Source of the DNA: Zeugodacus cucurbitae
Taxonomy: Eukaryota; Arthropoda; Insecta; Diptera; Tephritidae
Reading direction: 5' to 3'
Assembly (NCBI RefSeq): GCF_028554725.1
Contig: NC_071668.1
Coordinates: forward strand, 15,607,501-15,671,500
Length of the DNA stretch: 64,000 bases
Shown here piece after piece: positions 35,101-50,100 of the stretch (position 1 is its first letter; the number at the start of each line of letters is the position of its first letter). A model generated the notes under the pieces. It was given only the letters and a program-made list of their open reading frames with translations. It was not told the origin of the DNA and searched no databases. The translations under genes were made by a program, and so were the position numbers.

Positions 35101-38100
35101 TGAATTAAAACATAAATTCGATATTCTGTCACAAATATTTTTGTTTTGGTTTTTTGATGATTCGTATTGGGGCTAAATATGAAGATTCCGTTTATAAAGC
35201 CAATTACGAGACTGTTGTAAAGCATAAATTATCATTCCATATGGAAGTGTTGATATGTTTCCACCTCATCTTCTTCCAGGCAACTTCTGCAGCTAGCGCC
35301 TGGTTCCAATTTTTATAGGGACAATAACCCCTTCAACTAAGAAAAAAATATTACTGAGGACAAAGAGCTTCCAAGATTTCGAGAACTCGTAAAATGTCGA
35401 GATTTTCCTTGGGTCAGAAGGATCTTGATACTGACTAGCGTTTGTGCAGCTCAGTTGAAGCCCAATTGTTCAGTAGAAAATCACAATAGGATAGGTAGTG
35501 CTCCTACTTGTTTCCATTCTCCTGTCGATAAGACTGACATGTGTAGTCCTAAAATTTCCTGAATTGTCATTAATCTAAAGGACGCTACACTTCGAAGCAG
35601 TAGATTTGCTGCTACCTTTAAGGCAGCCCCTTGCACTTTAAAAACGCTAAAATAGTCTTGAAGACTTTTGAAGCGCCCTCCACCGCACGAGGATCATACC
35701 GAATAATAATTTCACTATGGTTTCATATATCCAAAGAACTAGCATACGACATTTCCAATGAAAAAACTAATAAATTTTTGTTTTTCGTATCATGTATTTC
35801 ACATGGGGAAAATCTCACATCTTCGGAAATTTTCCCTTATTGTAAATGTAATTTTGTTCATGTGAAACAGCAAAATTTGTTCACAAAATAAATTGTTGGG
35901 AACAAGTATCAATATTAACAATTTAATTAATTTTAAAAACTTTTTTAATATGAACTAAGATCTACGTATATTAAGTAGTTCTTTGGCTATATGAACCCAA
36001 AGTTAAATTAATATTCAGCGGGATTCTTTTGTGGTGGATGCTTCAAAATGCTTCACGATTATTTTAGTGTTTTTAAAGCGCAACTGGCTGCTATCAAAAT
36101 AGCACTGGATTTAATATCCTAGGTAATAAGGTAAGGCTAATGACCTTTCAAGGCTAGGCACGTAAGTCTAACCACAGTAGAAAGCGAATAAATACGAGCA
36201 CCAACTACGCCCTTGTGATCTACTGTCTACTGGACAGTTGGGCTTCAACTGAGCTGGATAAAAGCTGGTCAGTCACAAGATCCTTCTGGCCCAAGGCAAA
36301 TCGTAAGATGTCTAGGGCGCCCTCTTCGCCCTCAGTAATACTTCTGGTACTTAATGGGTCATTGACCCATTAAAAACTTTATCCTGTCGAATAAGCGAAT
36401 TTAGAAGTAAAAAAAATATGCAGATTTGTAGTAGGTTCACTGCATTTTTTCGAGCCTTAATATCTATTAGGTTTTTTTTTCTGACTTTCTAAAGAGATAT
36501 CCTTATAGACTAAGTGTATTCCTCCTCTTGTTGGAAACAGCCATTAACAAAACACAGTTGAAGTTTTTAGTAGAAAATCCTGATATAGTAAACAGCTTTT
36601 ACATAGAAAATAAGGAGAAAGTGCATGCATTTTGGATTAGTAATATGATTCCCTGGATATCATGGGGCCAATGTACGTCCGTTCAAGTTATTTTATTAAA
36701 TTATCTCTTTAAATATATATATTTTTCCGTGGTGGGGATGTAAGTCGGGCCAGCACTGAAAATTTTTAGGTGGAAAATTTATGCTTTTGTGCTAAAACAG
36801 TCGCGTAATTGGCTTTATGAACGGAATCTTCATTGATTGTTCCAATACGAGTAATCAAAAAATCAAAACAAAATTATTTGTGACACAATGCCGAAATTCG
36901 AATGTAAATTTTAATTCACACGAAATTCATGATACGAAATTTTCTTTCGTGTGGAAATAAAAATTCTTCATACAAAAAACAGAAATGTGTGAGTTTTTTC
37001 ATTCGGAATATCGTTTCACATGAAGTTTACAATAAGGGTGAATATAATTTTTCAATTCCTGTTATTTTTTGAACACACCACGTATTTTTTAAAATTTCTT
37101 CATAAGTGGCTGAGTGACATTTTCATTAAATTTTTTATAATGAGTGATTTTTTTGTAATCCCGCAAGTTTTGGTTTACTGGGTACATATTATTCGTAGCT
37201 GCAGCAATTGTCCCGACTGGCGTTAAGCGCATTCCTCTAAACGGCGACACTGTGACGACAGCTTTGTTTTACTATATGACACACGCATACGTACTATCTA
37301 TAGACACATGTATATACATATTTACATATAAATATGTAGATATTTAAAGATAAATACAAATATGACTATGAATGTGTTTACAATCGTTAGTAATATCACA
37401 CCCTCCATAATAATAAAAATGGTAACAAACACACACAAACATACAACCATATTAAGCGCATGTGCTTAAAATATAGCATACTTATGTGCGCGCTCATATA
37501 ATATTTATCAGCGAGTTATGTTGCTGCCAATTCAACTGGGGGCTTCACCGGCACGCTCCTTACTGGACATATTTGTATTTTATGCTTGGCAAAATTATAA
37601 TACCAGCATGTGAAGTACATACATATGTATGCCATAAAAAAACGTTATATTTACCTTCAAACACACATACATACATTCATATTTACGTACATATATGTAT
37701 GTATATTTTATTAATATTTCATTTACGCTGCGAATGTTTGCATAATTTGATGGTTGAGTGAAAAACAATGCGCATCAGACATTAGGCTTTGGGAAAGCGT
37801 TTATATACGACATTTTGTTGTTGTTGTAATGCAGTTAACGATGTATTCACATACTTATATGTATGTATAGGTTTTGTGATTCCCCCAACTCTACTGCCCT
37901 TGCCACTTAATAATCGCTCCCCATTCGCAACAATGCATTCATATCACTCATACTCTTGCGCGCTCATTATTGCACTCACAATTTAATTAAACCTATTTAT
38001 TAAACTAATAAATAATATTGATTACAACAAAGCGTAAAAACTAATGTAAATATACTATATATGTACTATATATGTTTATATGAATCAAGTATTTAGATAA

Positions 38101-41100
38101 AAATATGGTAAAAAATCAATATCGCATGATAAATATAGAAAGCGATTAGCATACGTATAACTTACTTACATAGTAAGTATGTCAAATACGAATAAACGAG
38201 GTGTGTTCAAAAAATAACGGGAATTTTAAAATTTCACATTTTCAAAAAGTCCAATTGTCAAAAAAAAAGTATGTGTTATAAATGGCTATTCCAAAAATCG
38301 AATTTGAGAAGTATGTATTCTGGTGACTATTTTGAATGCGACAATATTAATTTTTTTTTTCAAAAATTCAAAATTCCCGTAATTTTTTGAACACACCTCA
38401 TATATATTTATGTATTTGTATATTATATTATATATCTTCGTATTTATCAAATAACAATAGATATTCGCAATAAAATCTCAGACGTCAGTGAGTTGCTAAA
38501 ATACACACACACACATTCCATTCTTTTGCCAAACTGTTTTGCTAAAAACAGAAAGAGTTCACATGCCGAACCACACACAGTTCTTTATATATTATTATTT
38601 ACCTCAAAACTAACTGTCATAAATTGCAGTATTTACGTCATTTCATACTTTATCACATAAACAAACTGTAAGGCGATTATGCTGCATGACTTCCAATAAA
38701 ACATATGGGAAAAGAAGTGTAGAGGAAAAGCGATAAACAATCTATAAATATGACATTTATGTTTGAAAAAGCAGGGATAAATAAATACATCTACACTGAA
38801 GTGAGAGATTAACATGGTATTTGTCTCACTATTTCACAAAATTGATCTACTAGAAGGGATATTGCAATATTTAATCTTATAGAAATCAATATTTATCAGT
38901 CAAAACTTTTACACTACTTGCTCTCTAAATTTTTGAGCAAAAATGCCTAACTGAAAGGCCAGATTTATAAACTTTCACTCATCTAACCTTACATTGTGCA
39001 TTGATAAAAATCATCTTTATATTCGAGTTTTTATTATTTATTTTACAAATGAGTTAGTCTTCAAGGACTTATAAATAGACTTCGAGAACAATTCGTAGTA
39101 ATATTTAGATTAACAAGTAGAATTCGGTTGCAACCGATCATTATATAGTCTAGCAATTTATTTATTTAATTTTATTATGAGAACACACAATTTGACCCAC
39201 ATATACGGATTAAAGTCCAATAGAAAACAAAAATCATTATATAGTACTTGGAAAATTCCTGGACACTGTTAGAAGGAACATATTTCCTTTGAATTTCTTT
39301 AGAATATCTGAGAGATTTACCCATATTTTCAATAAAAAACTAACCCAAACTTCGAGGTCCTCATGTTCGATAGTTGGCACTTTGAAAAATTATAGTCCGA
39401 TTTCAATGATTTAATGCGGGATATGCCACACTAGAAACAAAGTATTCACGCATAGTTTTTTCTGATATTCACCGATGCTTAACTTATTCATTGTAAAGTG
39501 AACGAATCTTCAGAATTGTGGTATATGGAAAGTAGGCGTGGTTGTGATTCGATTTCGCCTATTTTAAAATTATAGTAGAATTGGGTTGCCAAGAAGAATG
39601 GTTCGAATCGACTTTCGTTAAAAACGGTCGAGCAGTTTCTGGGATATGGTCTTTCACCCATTAGTGGACGTGGACGGATTTAAATTTTTTTATAGACATT
39701 TGAATGCAGCCGTCCTTTCATCCATCTCTACAATGAAATTTAAGGTTTCTGGTATTTTTCCTTGCTGAATTAAAGCATTTTTAGTAGTTTTCAACATAAC
39801 CTTTGTATGGGGAAGTAGGCATGGTTATAATCCGATTTCCTCCATCATACAGAGTTTGGTTGATATAGCTTTAGTAGTTTACACAATGCATATGTTGAAA
39901 AAACTTAGTAGGGGCTTTTTCCGAAAAATAACATCCGAATTTACCCTTTCCTAGTGTCAATACTAACATTATGGCTTGTTAAGTCTAATAAGCATCTATA
40001 ACTCATCCAACCTTGCTAAAGGCAATTTTGAACCAAAACTCATTCGAGCCTCTTTTAGTCACATACTTCAACTTTAACATTTGTGTCGACTGGAATGTAG
40101 ACCTCTACTCAGTTTGGAGAATTCGAAATATGTATATAACTTTGGGAGAGATTTTTGTCTCTTATCTTTAGGTTTACATTGTCTTACTTCCTTATTGTAT
40201 TCTCAGTCTTTAAATATGGTCGATAGAAATAAGATCGAGAGAGATTTTAACAGTTTTGTATATTAGCTTGATTTACGATTTTTTTATGTCCGTGGATGAC
40301 ACGATTAATAAGTCTTAATAGAGTAACAAATCTTTTCCGTAAATAAGCCCTGTTAAGATTCATATAGATTTCATATAGATGAAATGAGCAATATTTCAAT
40401 ATTTTCAATATTTCTTATGTAACGGTATTTTCAAAAAATTCTGAAATATAACTTTACCCGCAGATATTTTCATTATGCCAAAATTATGTAAATTAGTGGA
40501 AGTGATCTTATAGACTTTTCGCACTGGAGCTAATTGATCAATTAAACGACTTATTGATCGATTAAAGCACTGATTTAGATCGATTCACCATACAAAATAA
40601 AAATCTAATTTTTCTACATACATTTTTAATCGAATTATAATCGAGTTTAATATTCATTGCAACCTGCGACAAAAAAGGAATATGTAATTGCAAATCTGTA
40701 TGCGAGTTGGTAGATGCGGCTGGATATAAACAATAAAATGACAATCAGCTGATGAAACTTACCAACTTCTTATGAAAAGCAAAAACAAAAAAAAGCTGAT
40801 CGATTATCGAGTAGCCGGCAGTGCGAAGGGCAAAAATTGGTTTCTCAATTGAAATTTTAATTGATCAATTAATTTGGCTGTGTAGGAAGGCTATTAGTTT
40901 TATTAATCAGTCATTAATAATATTTCTTTGTTCCATGGCAACCCTAATAAAAATTCCTCTTCAAAAGCAAACAAAATATTAATAAGTTCACCGTGAAATA
41001 CGTCTATGAAAAAATTAAATATAATTTTTTAATGTTAATATGCCACAATGATTTTGACTGAGTGTCTAAAAATTCAAACATTTCAAATAGTTTTCCATAA

Positions 41101-44100
41101 AACCAATAAATCATAAAAGAAATTACTTGACAATCAACATAGAATTCAACTTGAAATTTCTCTGACATTTTCATATACTCCAAAACAACAACAAGTTGTA
41201 TAAATCACTCAACACAAAACCACTTTCGTTTATTACTTTAAAATAAAATAAATAAATTATACGTACGACAGCAATGACAGCCATTTATCATGCTAAACGT
41301 TTTCACTGTCCTTTAACGCGTATACACACAACGCTCGGACGCATAGTGCTTCCGCTTGCCAAAAAATATAAAATAAATAAACAAAAACTTGAGTACAAAT
41401 GTTTAAACACAACAACATTTTTCAGAGAGAGAGAAAGAGAGGTACTGAAATGGTCGGAAATGAAAAATATCAAAAAATAAATATTTGTATCGGAAAAGTA
41501 ACAACAACAAAAAAAATATTTTTAAATATATAAGCAATAAACATTTAAGCATTTATTGCAACGGATGTACAATCTACTAGTACAAACAAACCAACATGTG
41601 TGTGCGCTGCAAGCGTCACTTTGATCGCATTGACGCACCGGGTGGTATGAGTGACATTTCCAAAGTGAGCGGATTTTCCAAAGTTTCATATTTTCATTTT
41701 TGTTTTCGCACAGCAACACCTACATACATATGTTTATATGTACAATGCATGTATCAGGCAGTGATTCAACAGTTGCTGTATCCAAAATTTGTCTGCCGCA
41801 TATATTGCACATACACACACATACACAGAAATATACGCAATATGAATGCCACGAGACGTCTTTACGTTTTTATTGCTTTTTCGCTCCTCTTTCGCTTACA
41901 ACTTTTTTGGCAGCAGCACAGTTTTTGGCAGACAACTGAAAAGGAAAACAATCTAACGCACAACAACAACAAAAAATACAATTTAATCGTTTCGAAATAA
42001 AAATGAAAATAAAATCCTTCAGTGTAGCGACGTGAAAGTTTTCTTTCTTTTTTTATTAAATCGCGTCTGCAGATCTGTGACAGTGAAAACTTTCAACGTA
42101 ATCCCAAAATGAGTCATCAGCAATGCTGAGTAAATGCTGATTTTTTAGTTGTTGTATAAATGTAAGGCATTTCAGTAAATTGTGAAATTCGCAAGGTGGT
42201 TAGGTGAGGTCAGCAGGATTGCAATTTGCATTTTTATTAAATTCTATTTGTTATGATTTTTATTATCTTTGTTGGATTTTTTTTTGTATTAAATTGTATT
42301 TTTATTGAATAGATTTTTGGCATTCAAGAGATCAAAGGCAAAAAAAATACGTTTCATTTTATAGTTTTTGTTCTCCTGTATAATTTTCCCTGGAAATGTT
42401 CAATAAAAAGCTTGTAATTCGCTATCATCACACACAAATCAATTTCTTCGCATTCAATTAGTACTTTCTCATGTCATTAAGTGTTTCAATTAGACGCTTA
42501 AAGGCACATGAACACACCCATTTGTTGTTGTTTGCGCATCCTTTAATTAGTGTTTAACAACTGTTTGCTTACGCTGTGTTGACAGTTATGTCATTCTAAC
42601 TATTAAAACTGTCATTAGTGTGTATAAAAGCAACAAATTAGTTTTCACCTAACAAGTTCAGGTGCAATGTGCAAATTATATTTACATATATATGCATGCA
42701 TTTAATATGTGTTACTTAATTAAAAATGTATTGGAGTAAGGTGGTTTTTACTGCGTAGTTTACGAGGTGTGTTCAAAAAATAACGGGAATTGTAAAATTT
42801 TAAATTTTCCAAAAGTTAATAGAACTGTAAAGATTCTTAATTTAACAAGCATGCGAAAAATCGCTGAAAGAGCTAAAGGCTACCCCAAAAAATCGAGTTT
42901 GAGAAGAGTTTCGAGGATTGGAAGAAGTACTGGCATTTACGGGTGCTCAAACGAGGTGTGTTCAAAAAATAACGGGAATTGTAAATTTACTATTTCCAAA
43001 AATAAAAACAAGCATACGAAAAATCGCTGAAAGAGCTAAAGGCTATCCCAAAAATAGAGTTTGAGAGGTGTTTCCACGCTTGGAAGATGCGCTGGCATAA
43101 ATTTAAAATAACGAATAGGTACTATTTTAAAGGCGGACAACATTAATGACAAGTGAATAAATGTTTTATTCAAAGAACGAAAATTACCGTTATTTTTAGA
43201 ACAAACCTAGTGTGGAATTTGGAGTTAATGAGTAAATGAGTAATATTAGATATAATTTTGCGTAAAAGGATTTACAATTAAGTCAAAATATTTGTGAAAT
43301 TTCATATTTAATACCCTTACTTAATTATTTTTTTATAATTATGTTCGTATTGTCTCGAATTTCATGTTCTTTTGGTCAGGAAAAGTAAACAAAACTTAGA
43401 TTTCTTCCTTTAGGTTTAATGTGAGCTCTGTAGACTAGTGATTTCAGGTTTTTAAGTGCCATTTAGTTCACATAACGATCGCGTCTAACTGTTAAAAAGA
43501 TTCTTTGATTTGGCTGATTATATGGTATCTCACGAATAGCTTAAAAATTTTCATAGAATCGGTTCTCCATTCCATGAAGTCATAGTTGGTCAAATTGCAG
43601 TTCCGAACTGAGATTTAGAGCATACTTATATATCGTCTATAATATCTGCAGCTCACTTTCAGTATTTGAAATGCATTGGCTTTAAAAGAAATAATTGTGA
43701 AATATCTAATGCCGTCATTTGTGAGATAACTCTATGGACTCTTTGGTCAGTCTTCAGTTTTATCCTCAACAAATGCAGTTTTCGAACTAGTTTTTAATCC
43801 CAAAAATAGTTCCGTTCCCAAAGAGTTGGGAACATATATTTTGAATTTATGCCAGATTATAATATTTATACCAGTCACTTGTTATTTCGATATATTTATA
43901 AGGTCTGGTGAATCGAGTCCTTATAAATACATCGAAATAATTTTTAAAGATATTTTATCATCTTCCATCTTCATTGCCACACATTTTCTACTGGCTGTAC
44001 ATATAATATTTCTACCTATACATATATAGGATATGATATAAGGGATATACTGTTTATTTATATACATGTATATGTGTTTATTCACCGCTTTTAATATCAA

Positions 44101-47100
44101 TTAGTCAGTCACAACCTGCCATTAGGTCATTTAGCTTGCGCATAGTGGTTAGTGAGTTGTTCATTAACTATCTTGTGGCCTAATTAAAAGCGTTCTAACG
44201 GTATTATTATTGGGCAAAATAATTGTTTGTAAACAGTGCAGACTATTTCGTGTATTTAGTATCAATTTACATTTTAATTGAATTAAAATTAAATTTTTCA
44301 ATAAACAATCGACTGTTTGTATGTAAATATACTCAATACTACAATGTACACAGCAATATAAAGATCTTTGCTGCTGTGCAAAGAATTTTTATTACAATTT
44401 GGCATACACAACAGAGTTTAATACAATGTATTCATGAATAGATGTATGTATATGTATATTTCAATGAGTGTTTGTGCTAAAAAAAATTATCGCAGCTCTG
44501 CATTTTTCTTTCCGCTTTTTAATGTGCTATAAAAATTTTTAAAATTCATATTTGATATTTTTGCACAATTTTTGCTCAACAACAATGCCAAATATTCCAA
44601 TTTCGTACAATTTTAATGAACTTTCTGATTTAGTGGCACGCTTCAATGTGGCATGTTGGTCGCACTTTCTATATTAATTTTTCAATACGCAAACAATTCG
44701 AATTTTATTATAAACACAGACAACATTGAAGATCAAAGGCTGGTTTGACTGCGAAATTTTTTAAATTTTAGAATTCAATTGTTTTTTTTTTCTGCCGTCA
44801 TATGTGGTTGATTTGCGTTGGTGGGCTTTTTAAAAATAGCATTGGTGGCAGTTAAATTTAACGTAAGTTTATAATTTATATTTATAAAATCAAACGGCGC
44901 CCTTGCAAACGGAATCTTAGTGTAGAACACACCCCTTTCCATTCATACGATATACTTTGTTGTTGCTAATTAGCTATTTTGTTCACACTCATACAAATGT
45001 ACATGATTGATTTATATATAAAGTATCAATTAGTTTTGATAGATAAGCGCAGGTTCAATATTTACGACCTCTCAGCTCTTTTTTAGGTTATTTCAAAGCA
45101 ACTGATTGAATAGGTGTCATAACGAATTTGGTTAGTTATAGTGGAAATATTTACATACAGGTGCCGTTGTTTACAAGATATACACAAGTATATGATATAT
45201 GTATATAGTAAAATTCGACCTCTTTTTGGTAACATTTTTAATAAAATACATATTTATTAATTATTGTGAGGTTAGGTTTGAGTGGTTCAACGTAATGGTA
45301 TACCGTAATACCCCAAACAATAAAAAAAGTCACTCATCATTCGAAATCACTTTTTCACCAATATCCAAATTGTGCGAAACGACCTACATCGGCATTTTTT
45401 GATCATCAGAAAGTCCATTTTTCAAGAATTACACCACAAGTGGTTCGAAACATCCCAAAGATCCCTCAAACCCCGAGAATTTCATAGTTTGCTTATATTT
45501 CTTCGCCTAATTCATTTAATTTCCAGCTGTATAGTTGAAATATGTTGACAATAGGAAAATAAAGCATCTATCTACATAAAAGATTTTTCAGTAGGGACGC
45601 TACAAAAGTAAACCGATGGAGACAACAAACGCCTCATATTTTTCTCTTTTTAAATTTCTTTTCGGTAAGGTTTGCCATTTCATCAATGAAAGATATACGA
45701 TCCAACAATTAGTCGAAATTATTAATATTTACGAAATTCGGAATCAGTGTCCTCAACTTTAAGAGCGCTACGTCCAATTTATGATCGGCTCATTAGTTCC
45801 CATAGGACGACGCCACAAGTTTGGTGAACGTGTTATCTCACGAAATCATCCAGTCAATCGACCGCCTCGAACTTGCGATTTGACGTCGTTAGACTATTTC
45901 CTGTGGTGCTACGTCAAGTATATGGTCTATTCCAACAAGCCAGCGACGATTGATAAACTTCGTACGAATATCGAACGTGAAATTGCAGCAGTATCGGCCG
46001 ATTTATACTTGAAAACCTTCGAAAATTGGGTTCAGCGACTGGACTTATGGAAGCGTTGGCCATACATAAAGGCATCGAACGAAATATAATAAGAACTTCC
46101 TCCTTTAGAACAGTGCATTTTGGATATGCCTAGGTTTACAAATTCAAACCTCCATCATTATACTCGATAATAAAACTCAGATGTTCTCGAACGCAAGAAA
46201 ATGTTTACAACCTTAAATTTGATTAAATTAATTCGAGGTCAAATTCCACTATTTTTTTTCAAAAAATAACCTAAAAAAAATTAAGCAGAGTTCTTACGAG
46301 TTTTTGAGTTATAGAGTGCTCTGAATAGGTACTAAATTCTCCAATATCTGAATCCGTTAAGGATACAACTATCATTTAGTGCGTGTTGACTCCATAACAT
46401 ACCAAACGCACTTTGTTGGTCCTTTGCAGAGCAGAACTAAATAAAAGCTCTTACAAAAATCATGGTACCTTGATCATTATTAACTTCATGTGTCGCTTGC
46501 AGCGCCATCTATTTATTGAAAGCAATATATCGAAGATCGCCTTATTGCGGATGTCATAAATTCGGCTCATCTATCAAAACTCGAAATGTGATTTTATATA
46601 AATACTGAAAGTAATGTCTGCTTATACTCTGAACAACAATTAAACCAAGTCTTTTATTTCTGTTATATGAAACCTTCTATTCGACGGTTCTTGTTTTTTC
46701 GGTATATAGGTCCAAGATGATCACCACATATGGGAGATTGATTACGATTAAACACCTGGGAATGCTGTCACATTAGTTCTTTGCATACCGGAAAATTTCA
46801 TCGATTGATTACGAAATGTTATGCATATTCAAAAATATCATAATTCTTACAGAACTCTCTCTTCCAATTTTGAATTTCATTTCTCAGACACCTAAGAGCA
46901 CAATTCGTTCTGAATAATTTTCCTTGCGATGTTTTATGATCCATAACAGTAAAAAGTGTATGTAGTGCTCAATTGCTCATAATTTTCCAATCTTAAATGT
47001 TATCTCTAATAAATTACCTTTGATGTTGTTGTCTGCTTTCGAAAGAGGTTCATTAATCATACGTAACTTGTAGAGTCCATTGCTATAGACGAGTACTATA

Positions 47101-50100
47101 AATTTTGTTGCACAAAAGCTAATTGCATTGTTTGATTTAAAGCTACACACTTGGCACAAATCATTTGTTGGCCTTAGATCTCTTTCTTTCACTCTATCTC
47201 TTTCTCTGTGCAGCTATCTATATGTAGGTGTGTATATATACATGTTTGTATGTATGAAATGCAATGCTTTCTTCTTCTACTCGGCATTATTTGCATTTCA
47301 ATTATGCAACGCCTAACATATTTGTTATTGTAGCCGTTTAACCAATTGTAAGCAATTATTACATAATAAAGTGATAAACATAAAATTCCCACAAGTCAGA
47401 CACATACAACAACAACAATGTGCAACCACAAGTCCTACGGAGTACTAACTAAAATCAACAACTCCATTTAAACACCGTTAGACAGGAAAGTCAAAGCATA
47501 TCCGTTGGGCGGGTGGTAAAGACCAACATAGACTACTACTACTTACTGCCTAGGCAAATAGGCAAAAGGTGAAAGAGTGAAGGATAATCAAAGGACAATG
47601 TTGCTGTGCTTACTGCCGTGCATATAAATATGTCTGTGTGTGTGTGGGTTGCAATGTCGACGCGTCGTCAATATATTGCAGACAAGGAAGCGACAACATT
47701 GGCGCTGATTGTTGCTATCAATGCACACACACCACACGCCGCACAGCTTAATAAATTTACAAATAAATGGGTATGTGTGATTGTATGACTTTGCTTGTGT
47801 CAATCGAATGTGTTTTATTTTCGTTTTTCTTGTATTTTTTACATATTTCTGATTTTGCTGCAATGTAAACAAAGGTCGTAAGTGTTGGACGTCTGCAGTG
47901 TGCGTCACTTGCGGCAAATGTCAAGCGAATAATAATAATTGAATTTCGTTAAGAACAAATATAGAGACTACTTTATGAGCGTCGTTTAAAAATAAGAAGA
48001 AGCTTGTAAATGTAAGTGTACATATGTACATTGTATGCATAAGAGACATCATAAATATTTTTCACACTTAAATTATTTCGTTCAGCTCTTTGACCATACA
48101 ACTTTGCCGCCAATCATTTTTTATTGGTTTGATTTTGTGTCTTCTTCTTATCTCTGCTATTGATTGTTGGTCTAAGAACTCATTATCGATCTCTCGTTCG
48201 AGTATTACCCTTTTAGAAGATCTGCGTCGAGTCTAAGTTGCAAAAGAACGCTGTTGCTCTGTTATTTTCCTCTTAGATTATTCATTCTATCCTCTATCTG
48301 ATTATTCATTAAGAGGGTCACCCCTTGTGATGGGCTAAAAAAAATTTTTTTTTAATCATAAATTGCTTTCTTAATATGTCTAGAATACGGTAGTAAAGTG
48401 ATTTTTTGAAATTTGTTTGAAAGATACAGCAGTTAGAAGAAGGAGCTGTTCAAATCGCTCAGTTAACAACTGGAAACTGTAAACGAGTTTTTCTCAAGCC
48501 TGTGTTTCTCAAACTTTCCTGCATCGTAACTCAAAAACGGCTTGAACGAATAAATTGAAATTTGTTGGGTATACTTAGCACATCTAAACGCATGGAACGC
48601 TTTATTACTATTTAAAAATTCCAAAAACTATGATAATTTAAAAATTAACAAAAACCTAAAAAATACGCAAAATTGTCTTTTTTTCAAATATCTAACAAAA
48701 GTACATATTTTGATATATTCACTTAATGTAGTGCGTTCCATGCATTTAGGCCTATAGATTATAGTCAGCTAACTTTTTTTGTTTCCGATAAGCCAATCAG
48801 CCCTAATTGTGGAGAAATGCGAGCCCATTTTTTCTCATGTTTGACATAATATTTTTAGCTGAAAATTTATATTTATATTGTCGAAATATATGTTAATAAA
48901 AGATAATAAACTTAAGTTTCTATCTATTTACTGGTCGTAGAAAAAAAATTCTAAAATATCAGTAAAACATCACAATATTTATATTCAGTAATATTTATAT
49001 AAAATACGATTTTACTAATTCGCGACTAATATTTACCATCCATTTTATATCTTTAAAAAAGTTATCTTAAAAATTGGATCATTAGCGCAAACGGAGCGAC
49101 ATTATCAATAACACTAAAGAAACACACGCCCGTTCCTTATGGGTATTTTCAGCGTTTCTAACACTCTTTACGCGTACTGGACAATTTCCCTATTCATAAA
49201 ATTATAATTTATAATATAAAGCTAAACTCTGTAACGTCTCTTGATCCATATACTGAGTGTGAACAAACTTTATGATCATCGAGTTAGATATACGAGGTGT
49301 GTTCAAAAACTAACAGGAATTTTTGGTTTTTTTCGCTTCTTACAATCGTCGAAACACTTCTCAAACTCGATTTTTGGAATGGCCTTTAGCTCTTTCAGCC
49401 ATTTCTCGTATGCTTGTAAAACAAAGGCCCTTTAAGATTGTCTTTAATTTGGGAAATAAGGCAAAATTACATAGAGGCATGCCTGGGGAATATGTAGGCT
49501 GGGGCAGCGTTACAGGATTGTTTTTGGAAGGAAGTGTGATCTTTTAAGGGGTTATATACAGTTAGACGGCCGGAAAAAAGTGAATTTTCCAGAATTTTTT
49601 CTGAGAAAACTTTTTAATTTATTGATCCTAAAATTTATACACATATTATGGTATCTTTTAACTGTATTTTAAGACTTAGTACTAGTAAAATATTTATTTG
49701 AAAAAGAGCTACAGCTGATCTCCAGGAGCTCCTCTCAAAAAAGACGTTTTGCGGTGACCACTATATCTCGGAACTGAATCATATGAAATTAAAAAACCAA
49801 ACAGATTTCGTTAAAATAATGTTAAATTTAGTAATTAATCGAAGGAATAAGCAATATAAAATTTTTTGACAAAATGGCGGTTTCTCAAAAAAAAAATCGA
49901 TTCTTCACCAAAATTGCGGCCTTAAATTGTTTATAAAAAAAAAATATTTATAGGAGAGAAAAAATCTTCGATTAATTACTAAAAAATATATTTAAGAAGG
50001 TCGTGTTAAAATTTGAGACTAATCGGTCTAGCCGTTTTCGAGTAATGTTGGTCACCGACTTTGAAAACACCATTTTGAGAAAAACGCGTTTAAAGTTTGG

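Larger units (their letters stand above)
35015..37038. mobile_element. 2 kb foldback element with arms of 220-260 bp
   Basis: The left arm (35015-35235) and the reverse complement of the right arm (36775-37038) agree over long stretches, for example TTTTTATTTCCACACGAAAG, GTATCATGAATTTCGTGTGA and ATAAAGCCAATTACG. Both ends start CCCT(T)ATTGTAAACTTCA. A further partial copy of the end sequence lies near 35705-35890. Inside, each side also carries a piece of the same LINE in inverted orientation. No intact ORF and no clear target duplication. Class unknown. Confidence 0.75.

Noticed and set aside
41596..42000. 134-codon plus-strand frame starting MCVRCKRHFDRIDAPGG
   Set aside because: Composition is that of AT-rich intron DNA; the two cysteines do not form a recognisable domain and the frame lies inside Ret intron 1.
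30505..46092. Idea that the two DDE transposase copies share the same internal deletion point
   Set aside because: On close reading both still carry the LRALRP codons at that place, and their deletions lie at different positions, so they decayed independently.
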